Shown one piece after another: positions 6,880-15,000 of a stretch of DNA of 16,622 nt. The position numbers were made by a program, and so were the translations under genes. Under the pieces are notes generated by a model. That model worked only from the letters and a program-made list of their open reading frames with translations. It was not told the origin of the DNA and ran no database searches. Within the stretch, counting starts at the first letter, position 1; every line of letters starts with the position of its first letter. The DNA comes from Spirochaetaceae bacterium (lineage in GTDB: Bacteria; Spirochaetota; Spirochaetia; Treponematales; Breznakiellaceae), in the NCBI GenBank assembly GCA_031256815.1, contig JAIRPU010000165.1, positions 1-16,622 on the forward strand. Reading direction: 5' to 3'.

Positions 6880-8093
6880 GCGGCCGCTTCTGTAACACGT
6901 CCATGCCTTACTTTTGATATTGAAAGCGCAACGCCATAAAAACTGATTTTGTCTCCAGCGTTTAACGCGCTGCCATAGTGCTGCAGTATCCATGTGGCGA
7001 GAGTTTCGCGGGCTTCTTCCTCAAAACCGGAAATATGATAGTATTCAGACAGCTCCTTTAAAGGAGTGCGTCCCAAAATTCTTGTGCGTCCGCCGCTGAG
7101 TTTTGTTATGTTTTCTATAACTTCATCGTGTTCATCCCAAATCTCTCCTACAAGCTCTTCTACTATATCTTCCACAGTAACTATTCCCGCGGTGCCTCCA
7201 AATTCATCAAGAACAACTGCAAGATGACTTTTATTTTCCTGCATTTTTTTTAACAGCCGCGGCGCTTTAATTGATTTTGGAACGGATACTATTTCCTTCA
7301 TAATTTTTTGCGGAGTTTGAGTTCCGCTCAAAACGTCATAACGAAAATCTTTATACAAAATAATTCCAATTATGTTATCAATAGAACCCTCATAAACAGG
7401 CAGGCGCGAAAAGCGTGTTGTGCGAAAACATTCCTCTATATCTTTTATATCGCTGTTTACAGATACCGCCGCAATATCCATGCGCGGCGTACATACATCC
7501 CATGCGCTGCGTTCATCAAAATCTATGGTGCGTTTTATCATTGCTTCTTCGCCTTCATTAATACCGCCTTCCTGACGCGCTTCTTCAACAAAAGAAATCA
7601 GTTCGGCTTCGGTTATTGAACGATTGTTTGAAAAACGCAGCAGCTTCATTACAAGAGCTTTCCAGCGGGCGCTTAACATATTTAAAGGTGTAAATATAAA
7701 AATAAATAACTTTAAAACAGGCGCAGAAAACATTGCAAATTGTTCCGGCGCTTCACGGGCGATTGTTTTTGGGGTAATTTCACCAAATATGAGTACCAGC
7801 ACCGTTGTTACCAAAGTTGCCACGCTTACGCCGGCATCGCCAAAAAGCCGCACAAAAAACAGGGCTGCAACTCCCGAAGAAGCTATGTTTACAATATTGT
7901 TTCCTACAAGTATTGAAGAAATTAAAGAATCATAGTTATCTAAAAGCCTTAAAGCAAGCGCGGCGCGCTTTTTGCCGCCGGACGCATGGTTTTTTAATTT
8001 TATTACACTTGCCGACATAAACGATGTTTCTGCCGCGGAAAAAAACGCCGAAAAACAGATTAAAACGGCGAGTATAATTAAAAGAAAGTTCAT
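6873..8093 (-). CDS. CNNM/CorC-type membrane protein (HlyC family)
   Basis: A 406-residue protein of the family once called hemolysin C-like, now linked to magnesium or cobalt transport. The DUF21/CNNM membrane part covers about residues 1-150, with FFSAAETSFMS (17-27) and GEITPKT (104-110). A pair of CBS domains follows (about 200-318), containing VCTPRMDI and DEFGGTAGIVTVEDIVEELVGE, the family signature. The CorC/HlyC C-terminal domain is about residues 325-402. The start ATG overlaps the potB stop as ATGA, so it is read as part of the pot transcript. No good Shine-Dalgarno is seen, which fits translational coupling. The substrate cannot be told from the sequence, and its place directly behind potB is unusual. 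Confidence 0.93.
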   Translation of the reverse strand: MNFLLIILAVLICFSAFFSAAETSFMSASVIKLKNHASGGKKRAALALRLLDNYDSLISSILVGNNIVNIASSGVAALFFVRLFGDAGVSVATLVTTVLVLIFGEITPKTIAREAPEQFAMFSAPVLKLFIFIFTPLNMLSARWKALVMKLLRFSNNRSITEAELISFVEEARQEGGINEGEEAMIKRTIDFDERSAWDVCTPRMDIAAVSVNSDIKDIEECFRTTRFSRLPVYEGSIDNIIGIILYKDFRYDVLSGTQTPQKIMKEIVSVPKSIKAPRLLKKMQENKSHLAVVLDEFGGTAGIVTVEDIVEELVGEIWDEHDEVIENITKLSGGRTRILGRTPLKELSEYYHISGFEEEARETLATWILQHYGSALNAGDKISFYGVALSISKVRHGRVTEAAAG

Positions 8094-8986
8094 AGGGCAG
8101 GGGTTTCTTTGCGTTTATGTCCTTCGCGGCGCTGCTGCGCAAGTATCAACAGTATTCCGGCGGTGGTTATTGTTGTAAGAACCATCGAAATTGCCGAAGC
8201 AAGCGGAAGGTCGCGTGCGCGGTTTAAATAGTCGGCAACAGCGTTTCCAAGCATATAAGAATCGATGTTTCCTACAAGAAGCGGCACCGCATAAGCGCCA
8301 AACATCGGGATAAAAGTGAACAGTACCGCAGTAAAAACTCCGGCGCGTATATTGGGAAATAAAATTTGAAACACCGCCTGCATCTTTGTTGCGCCTAAAT
8401 CACGCGCCGCTTCAAGCAGCGAAAAATCGAATTTGTCTATTGAAGAAAAAAGCGGCAGAATTGCGTATGGCAAATACATATAAATCAGCACAAGGATAAC
8501 GGCGTTTTTATTAAAAAGAAAATGCAATGGCTCTTCTATAATGCCTGTTCGCAGTAAAAATAAATTTATAAAACCATCGTTGCCAAGGATATTCATCCAT
8601 GCAAAAACGCGAATCATAAAATTTGTCCAAAACGGAATTATAATAAGCAGCAGTAAAAAAGTTTGATTCCGGCTTCTCGCCATGTAGTATCCGCATGGAA
8701 GCGCTATAACTATTGTAATAAGCGTAGCAAAAAGCGCAATAATAAGGGTTCGCACGGTTATAAGCGCGATTTTTGGATTTGCAAGCGCTTTATATGCGTC
8801 AAAACTGAATTTTGCCGTAACGCCGCCAAATATATCTTTTTTTAAAAAACTATAAACAAGAATAATAAAAAGAGGCGCCAAAAAAAACAACGTAAACCAC
8901 AGCGTCATTGGCGCGCTGTACGCAGGCCCAAAATTACGCGAAAGTGTTTTTTTAAGAGCCCCAGGCGCTTCCACCGCGCCGTTCAT
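8090..8986 (-). CDS. potB: Spermidine/putrescine-type ABC permease PotB
   Basis: Inner-membrane permease subunit of a polyamine-type importer, 298 residues with about six helices. The coupling loop that touches the ATPase is LLEAARDLGATKMQAVFQIL (191-210), a good EAA motif. Residues 110-135 (PFWTNFMIRVFAW) are typical of PotB. The frame is open to an upstream ATG at 9049, but the start at 8986 is preferred: GAGGT lies six bases before it, it overlaps the potA stop as ATGA, and the resulting length suits the family. The usual second permease (potC) and binding protein (potD) do not follow; the next gene encodes a CNNM protein. The substrate may be polyamines or another small cation. Confidence 0.92.
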   Translation of the reverse strand: MNGAVEAPGALKKTLSRNFGPAYSAPMTLWFTLFFLAPLFIILVYSFLKKDIFGGVTAKFSFDAYKALANPKIALITVRTLIIALFATLITIVIALPCGYYMARSRNQTFLLLLIIIPFWTNFMIRVFAWMNILGNDGFINLFLLRTGIIEEPLHFLFNKNAVILVLIYMYLPYAILPLFSSIDKFDFSLLEAARDLGATKMQAVFQILFPNIRAGVFTAVLFTFIPMFGAYAVPLLVGNIDSYMLGNAVADYLNRARDLPLASAISMVLTTITTAGILLILAQQRREGHKRKETPAL

Positions 8987-10128
8987 TCTTTTACCTCGAC
9001 TATATAGCCGTCGTTGGCGCGCCACGAAAGGTAAACAGTATCTTTCCAAATTATATCCGGCCCTTCATCGTAATAAAAAGCGTGCTGTTTAATTACGCGC
9101 AGGGTCGCGGCGGGCAGCGCATCTTCTGTTTTTTTTAGTTTTACATAAAATTTCGATTGAAAGCCGGAATAAACAGGTTCTTCAACAGTCCCCTGAAAAA
9201 AGTTTATATCTTCGCGCTTGGTTACTTTTTTTTCTGTAGAAATATCAATTTTTTCCGGACGCACTGTAAAGCTAACTTTTTGTCCGGCGCGAAGCCTGTC
9301 GTCTGTGGTTACTTTTATATGTCCAAGCTCAGGAATGTCAAGTTCAGCAAGATAGATGAGTTCCGGATTTTCAATCTTTTGAACAGAGGCCACAACCCCG
9401 TCAAAGAGATTTGTTTCGCCTATAAAATTTGCAACAAAATTTGTGGCGGGAGTTTCGTAAATTTCCTGCGGAGTGCCAACCTGCAGAACGTCTCCCTGGT
9501 TCATAACCGCTATTCTGTCTGAAACAGAAAGCGCTTCCTGCTGGTCGTGCGTAATGTAGATGAATGTAATTCCTATTTTGTCGTGAATTTGGTCAAGCTC
9601 TATTAACATGTGCTGGCGGAGTTTTGCGTCCAGCGCAGAAAGAGGCTCATCAAGAAGCAGCACCCGCGGTTCGTTTATCAGCGCGCGGGCAATCGCTACG
9701 CGCTGTTTTTGCCCGCCGGAAAGCTGCGACGGCTTTTTTTTGGTATGCGCTTCGAGCTGTACAAGCTTTAAGTATTCGGTAACGCGCTCTTCAATCTCGT
9801 ATTTTTCTGTTTTGCGGATTCGCAGCGGAAAAGCAACGTTTTCAAATACAGAAAGATGAGGAAAAAGCGCGTAATTCTGAAAAACGGTATTCACCTGCCT
9901 CTGATTTGGCGGCAGGGGCAGTACGTCATCTCCATCTAAAAAAACCGCGCCTTCATCGGGAGTTTCAAACCCGGCGATTATACGCAAAAGGGTTGTTTTG
10001 CCGCAGCCGGACGGCCCCAGAAGGGAGAAAAACTCCCCTTTTTTTATGGCAAGGTTTATATTGTTAAGGACCGAAAAATCCCCAAACGCCTTGCAGACAT
10101 TTTTAACGGCAACATCGCTTCCATTCAA
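8983..10128 (-). CDS. potA: ABC transporter ATPase PotA
   Basis: ATPase subunit of the polyamine-type importer, 381 residues. Walker A is GPSGCGKTT (38-46), the Q-loop glutamine is Q84, the signature LSGGQ is 136-140, Walker B LLLDEP ends in D160/E161 and the switch histidine is H194 in ITHDQQ. The C-terminal about 140 residues have the TOBE-type regulatory fold region seen in PotA and MalK. The start is TTG at 10128: no in-frame ATG lies between it and residue 174, and the protein then begins VAVKNVCKAFGDFSVL, as expected. GGGGG lies about eleven bases before it as a distant ribosome binding site. A clear promoter lies about 40-70 bases upstream. The non-standard start codon may keep expression modest. 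Confidence 0.94.
   Translation of the reverse strand: MNGSDVAVKNVCKAFGDFSVLNNINLAIKKGEFFSLLGPSGCGKTTLLRIIAGFETPDEGAVFLDGDDVLPLPPNQRQVNTVFQNYALFPHLSVFENVAFPLRIRKTEKYEIEERVTEYLKLVQLEAHTKKKPSQLSGGQKQRVAIARALINEPRVLLLDEPLSALDAKLRQHMLIELDQIHDKIGITFIYITHDQQEALSVSDRIAVMNQGDVLQVGTPQEIYETPATNFVANFIGETNLFDGVVASVQKIENPELIYLAELDIPELGHIKVTTDDRLRAGQKVSFTVRPEKIDISTEKKVTKREDINFFQGTVEEPVYSGFQSKFYVKLKKTEDALPAATLRVIKQHAFYYDEGPDIIWKDTVYLSWRANDGYIVEVKE
8993..8997 (-). promoter_or_regulatory. Ribosome binding site deciding the potB start
   Basis: GAGGT on the - strand, six bases before the ATG at 8986 and inside the end of potA. The upstream ATG at 9049 has no such site nearby. Confidence 0.65.
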
Positions 10129-10166
10129 TGCGTTTCGTCGCCCCCTTTGATATAAATAAATAATCG

Positions 10167-10196
10167 ATACTAAAAACTTTTAAGGGTTTATGTCAA
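10167..10196 (-). promoter_or_regulatory. Sigma-70-type promoter of the potA unit
   Basis: On the - strand a perfect -35 TTGACA (10196-10191), an 18-base AT-rich spacer and -10 TAGTAT (10172-10167, four of six). Transcription would begin near 10160, giving a leader of about 30 bases before the TTG start of potA. It would drive potA, potB, the CNNM gene and probably the genes behind. Confidence 0.6.
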
Positions 10197-10200
10197 TACC

Positions 10201-10241
10201 TTATGCGGCTTTGCGTCAACGACATTTCTGCGGCCGCATAA
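10201..10241. repeat. Inverted repeat just upstream of the potA promoter
   Basis: ttatgcggc (10201-10209) and gccgcataa (10233-10241) are perfect reverse complements 23 bases apart. It lies between the ilvD stop and the potA -35 box, 5 bases from the latter. No T-run follows on the - strand, so it is not a standard terminator of ilvD. It may be a dyad operator for potA or a weak stem at the end of the ilvD transcript. Confidence 0.5.
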
Positions 10242-10273
10242 AGCGCCTATTGCCGGACGCCACATTCCGCGCT

Positions 10274-12004
10274 CTAATTTGTCCATGCGCCATGCGCCGG
10301 AGACGCGGCGTTTTCTGTAAATGTTTTTAACACGCCGCGGTTATACCTGCTTTTCCATGGCAGAAGTTTTTTGCGCCTTTGTTGAAGCAGCGCCTCCACT
10401 TCTTCAGGGGGCAGCTGTTTTCCGTTTGCGCCTGTAATGTTAAGCCGGCGCGCTTCAATATCAAGTTCAATAATATCGCCTTCTTCTACAAGCGCGATGG
10501 GGCCGCCGGAAGCTGCCTCAGGCGATACATGACCTATAGCAGGGCCTTTTGACGCGCCGGAAAAGCGCCCGTCGGTTATTAGCGCTATAGATTTTGCAAG
10601 TTCCGTGTCGGACGCTATTGCCTCTGTTGTGTAAAACATTTCCGGCATACCGCTGCCGCGCGGGCCTTCGTAGCGTATAATTACCGCATCCCCGGGTTTT
10701 ATCTTTCGCTTTAACACGGCGTCTATTGCATCTTCTTCGCAATTAAACGGGCGCGCCCGCAGCACCGCGCGGAACATTTCGCGGGGGACTGCCGAATGTT
10801 TTACAACAGCTCCCTCCGGCGCAAGATTCCCGTAAAGCATCGCTATTGTGCCATTGCTTCCTATGGGCGTGTTAAAAGGACGTATTATATCTTCACGCTT
10901 AATTCCGTGTTTTGCGAGCTGTTCATCGCATTTTTCGTAGTATCCTGAGTTTTTAAGCGCATCAAGATTTTCGCCAAGTGTTTTTCCGGTAACGGTTGGA
11001 ACATCAAGATGAAGTTTCGATTTTATTTCCTCCATTATTCCCGGAACGCCTCCAGCCATTCGGAAGAACGCGGCAGGCCATTTTCCGGCAGGCCTTATAT
11101 CGAGCAGGTAACGCGCTCCGCGGTGCATCCTGTCAAAGTTTTCCGCGTTTAAATCAATTCCAAATTCACGGGCAATTGCCGGCAGGTGAATAAGCGTGTT
11201 GGAAGAGCCGGAGATTGCCGCATGGACAATCACGGCATTTTCAAAACTTTCTTTGCCGGCAATATTCCGCGGATAGAGTTTTTTACGGGCAAGATTCGCC
11301 ACTTCCGCGCCGGAACGCGCGGCAATGCTCCGCAGCTCTTCCGATGTAGCGGAACAAAGCGCCGCTCCGGGCAGCGTAAGCCCCAGCGCTTCCGCCATTA
11401 TCTGCATAGTCGAAGCGGTGCCCATAAAACTGCAAGCGCCGCATGACGGGCAGGCATTGTGTTTGTAATAAATGAATTTTTCTTCGGTAATCTCTCCGCG
11501 CTTGAACATTGCGCTATACATTCCTATCTGTTCCAAAGTTAGAAGATCCGGGCCTGCGTCCATTACGCCGCCCGGGACGAGCAGCGCCGGAATATTCAGC
11601 CTGCCCATAGCCATAAGCTGCGCAGGAACGGATTTATCACATCCTGAAAGAAACACTGCCGAATCAAAGCCGGTTGCCCTGCCGTGAATCTCTATCAAAT
11701 TTGCGATTACTTCGCGGCTTGCAAGCGAATAATTAATTCCATCGTGCCCCTGCGCCATGCCGTCGCAAATATCAGTGGCAAAATAACGCGCCGCCTTGCA
11801 TCCGGCAGCGTTTACCGCATCCCGGACTATGCCCGAAAGCTCCAAAAGATGAACGCTTCCCGGGTGGCTGTCGCCTGCGGTACTTTCGACAAGCACCTGC
11901 GGCGCTTCCAGTTCCTCCGCCGTCCAGCCCATTCCAATACGCAGGCTGTCCATCTCCGGCGCTAAAGCGCGTACACGCTGACTTTCCATTGGTTCTTCAG
12001 GCAT
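10274..12004 (-). CDS. ilvD: IlvD/Edd-family dehydratase
   Basis: Iron-sulfur dehydratase of 576 residues, probably dihydroxy-acid dehydratase of valine/isoleucine synthesis (2,3-dihydroxy-isovalerate to ketoisovalerate). Cluster cysteines are C122 in GCDKSVPA and one of those in CPSCGAC (C185-C191). D81 (CDGMAQGHDG) is a likely metal ligand. DGRFSGAS (478-485) carries the probable catalytic serine S482. The site of the first cysteine of the [2Fe-2S] type is SHPGSVH (46-52), without cysteine. This matches the [4Fe-4S] enzymes such as Escherichia coli IlvD, so an oxygen-labile cluster is inferred. Sugar-acid dehydratases belong to the same family, and no other branched-chain gene is nearby, so the substrate is not certain. 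AGGAG five bases upstream fixes the start. Confidence 0.85.
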   Translation of the reverse strand: MPEEPMESQRVRALAPEMDSLRIGMGWTAEELEAPQVLVESTAGDSHPGSVHLLELSGIVRDAVNAAGCKAARYFATDICDGMAQGHDGINYSLASREVIANLIEIHGRATGFDSAVFLSGCDKSVPAQLMAMGRLNIPALLVPGGVMDAGPDLLTLEQIGMYSAMFKRGEITEEKFIYYKHNACPSCGACSFMGTASTMQIMAEALGLTLPGAALCSATSEELRSIAARSGAEVANLARKKLYPRNIAGKESFENAVIVHAAISGSSNTLIHLPAIAREFGIDLNAENFDRMHRGARYLLDIRPAGKWPAAFFRMAGGVPGIMEEIKSKLHLDVPTVTGKTLGENLDALKNSGYYEKCDEQLAKHGIKREDIIRPFNTPIGSNGTIAMLYGNLAPEGAVVKHSAVPREMFRAVLRARPFNCEEDAIDAVLKRKIKPGDAVIIRYEGPRGSGMPEMFYTTEAIASDTELAKSIALITDGRFSGASKGPAIGHVSPEAASGGPIALVEEGDIIELDIEARRLNITGANGKQLPPEEVEALLQQRRKKLLPWKSRYNRGVLKTFTENAASPAHGAWTN

Positions 12005-12009
12005 ATTTT

Positions 12010-12014
12010 CTCCT
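12010..12014 (-). promoter_or_regulatory. Ribosome binding site of ilvD
   Basis: AGGAG on the - strand, five bases before the ATG at 12004. It supports this start over the methionine five codons later. Confidence 0.65.
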
Positions 12015-12054
12015 AAATCCTGTATAACATTTGCATAACGGCGCGGTTTGTTTC

Positions 12055-15000
12055 CTATGCCGCCGCTTTTTTACCGTCTGAATCCGGCGGGGTATCTGCG
12101 CCGGAACCGGAATCGACAAGCGCAGAAAGGTCGCTGCCGGAACGGAAGCGCAGCACATTCACAATAAAAATATTGAGCTTGTTTACTATGTTAGGCGGCA
12201 GCAGATTTCCGTCTACTTCCACAGAAAGCATTGGATAATTTCGCTCGCGCGCCCATGGCGTAAATATGCCTTCAATAACACGCCCTATAAGACAGGCAAA
12301 CGGTGATATGTTTACAATTCCGGAATAACCGGCATCCATAGCCGCAGCGGCGGAACCTGAAGATACGGCAATTTCGCTGTTAAGCTCAAGGTTTACAAAA
12401 TGTTCCTCTGTATATTTCATTATTTTATGCATATCGTGCGGGGTGTCCGGAATTAACCCTGTTGGCTTTAGAATGGCAAGCGCTTTTTTTTCTACATGAT
12501 GTTTCCAGGCCTCTTCAATGCGGAGTTTTATCAGTTTTACACGGTTTCCGGGCTGGCGCAGTTTTATGAGTTTTTTTAGGGCGTATTCGCGTACAAAATC
12601 CAGGTAGTGAATCCATTCTGAAATTCCAGCCACTTTAACAACAAGGCCGCGCTCGCTCATAAGATTTGTTAATTCACCAACGGCAAAATCATCGCGCCGT
12701 ACATAAATTTCGCCCACAATCAGCACTTTTGGACAGTCTGAAAGCTTGCGTTTTAACGGGATTTGCCGCACAGCCTTTGTAACATTTTTTAGTTCTTTCC
12801 AAAGCCCCTGCGGATTATGCTCAACGGTGTTCATAAGTCTGCGCCATGCTTTTTCAAAAACAGCTTCTGCTTCTTTTGGGTTTTCGGCGGTGGCTTTAAG
12901 ACCGGTTTGAATATCTTTAAGATAGTCGGCAAGCACAAGCCCCTTCCACATTTCTTTTGCAAAACCAGGCCCCAGTTCGGCATAGGAATTGTCGGCAGAA
13001 AGAATGAACACAACCACATTTTCCATACGAAGGTCGCGGAACAGGTTTTCGTAGTAAACAAAGTATTGGCCTGTACGGCATGGCCCTGTGGTTATTGGCA
13101 CAAAGAGCAGGTAAAGTTCGTCTTTGCGGTATTTTTCTCCGGCAAAGTATTGCAGAGCGCTGCCCAGTACAAGATGGCTTGGCACACATTCCTTGCCGGA
13201 AGCGTGCGCGCGCGCTACCTGCACTGTTTTGACTGTGGCAACCGGCATAGCTTCCGCCTGAATACCAAGGCTCCGTACCGAAGCGGCAACATATTCAGTG
13301 GAAATTGCCCCCATATTTGAAAGAAGCAGTTTTACGCGCTTGTTGTTGCGGACAGGCACTATTTCGCCGGTATTGGCGTTGCGTATTGTAAGGTTCGACT
13401 GGTCAAAACGCCAGCCGTTGTCGTAACGCTCCGCTTCGATTTCGAACTTCTTGGCGCGATAGCCGTCTATAATATCAAGAAAGGCCTCTACGCGGGTATC
13501 CACGCCCGCGTCCGCCGAATGTGAATCAAGCTCCAGCACGAGGAAGGGCTTTTGACCTTGAGACCATTTAAGGTAGTGCAGTAGAAACGAATCCGGAGCG
13601 CAGGAAAAATTTGTAACCCATGTAACATAGATATTCTCTTCTTTTTTTAGAAATTGCGCTGCCTTTATATCCTGCTGACCATAATACCAATACATATTGT
13701 CGAAAATTTTTTCGTTATCAAACGGAAGAATATCGAATGGAATTACCGAATAGCCTCTTGTGGTAAACTTTCGCGGAATTCCCATGTTTGCTTCGGCGGT
13801 AAACGCATTGTAGGGACGTCCTAAAATTGCTATAACCGGCCTGCCTGCCGCCCGCGCTTCCGACAGCGCTTCTTCTCCGAGCTTACTGAGCCGCTCCTGA
13901 CATTCCCGCATTTTTTTTGTGGCAGCGTTAAAGGCGCGTTTTGTATCTTCTTCGCCAATTCCAAGCCGCGCCGTCATCTCGACAAAAAGTTCCAGCGCCT
14001 TATCATCACCAAACTTAAAACTTACCACAAGGGGAAGCCAGCGGGATTTATCTATGTCCGGAAATGCTTTTTCAACATAGTAGGGGAGCGATTGCGTTAT
14101 TGGACAGAAATTTGCATGAACATCTTTTTCGTAGCTCGGCATATCGCGAAAATGCGGCAAAAGCACATAGTCGCAGCCTTTATCAAGGCAGTCCTGTACA
14201 GCGCCGTGCGCTATTTCCGCCGGAAAACAGTAGGTCGATTCGGCGCGCGCAACGCCGGCGTGGGCTACTTCGGTAGAGAGGAAAGTGCGAATTCCAAGTT
14301 CATAAAAGAAATGCGAATAAAAGGGGTAGAGCGTATGCACAGAGAACGCGCGCGGAATTCCAACGGTGATGTTCCGTCTGCCCTCCGGCCGCCCTTCTCC
14401 GTCCGGCGCGGCAAACTCTTCAAAAAGGAGCTTTTGCCGTTTTTCAACATAATCAAATACGGGAACATCCTTAACGGACTTGCGCATATTTGTATATTTG
14501 TTGCAGCGTCCGCCGAACATATATTTGTTACCCGCCACGCCCAGAACCTGAATGGGGCAGAGGTTTTCGCAGGACTTACAGTTGAATACACGCTCGTAAA
14601 CGATTTCGCGTTCGCGCAGCGCGTCAATATCAATTTTCTTTTCGGCCAAAAGCCCGTCTGCCGCCTTGCGTTTTGCCAAAAGCGCCACGCCGAAACAGCC
14701 CATGAGTTCCGGCGAAGGCGGCACGAGAATTTCTTTGTCCAGCTGCATTGCAAAGGCAAGCGGTACCGCCGGATTTTTTGCGACACCCCCCTGCAAAAAG
14801 ATTTTACCGCCTATAGTGCGGTTACCAACAACGCGGTTCAAATAATTTGAGGCTATGGAGCCTATAATGCCTGCGGTAATGTTCTCACGCGAAGCGCCCT
14901 GCTGCACCGCTTTACGGATATCCGAATTGATAAACGCAGAGCAGTGTTCACCCATTTTTAAGGGATTATCGGCGCTAAGGGCGATGGGGCCTATCTCTAC

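Noticed and set aside
8987..9049. Upstream start of potB at 9049
   Set aside because: It would overlap potA by 67 bp and add a non-hydrophobic, arginine-rich extension. The ATG at 8986 has a good GAGGT and an ATGA overlap.
10021..10045. gggag/ctccc hairpin followed by a T-run on the + strand
   Set aside because: It is the antisense of the potA segment coding for the strand before Walker A. No + strand gene ends there.
14092..14850. 252-residue open frame on the + strand
   Set aside because: Lies wholly opposite the activase gene, whose - strand reading has clear family motifs here. The + product shows no recognisable domain and is a shadow.
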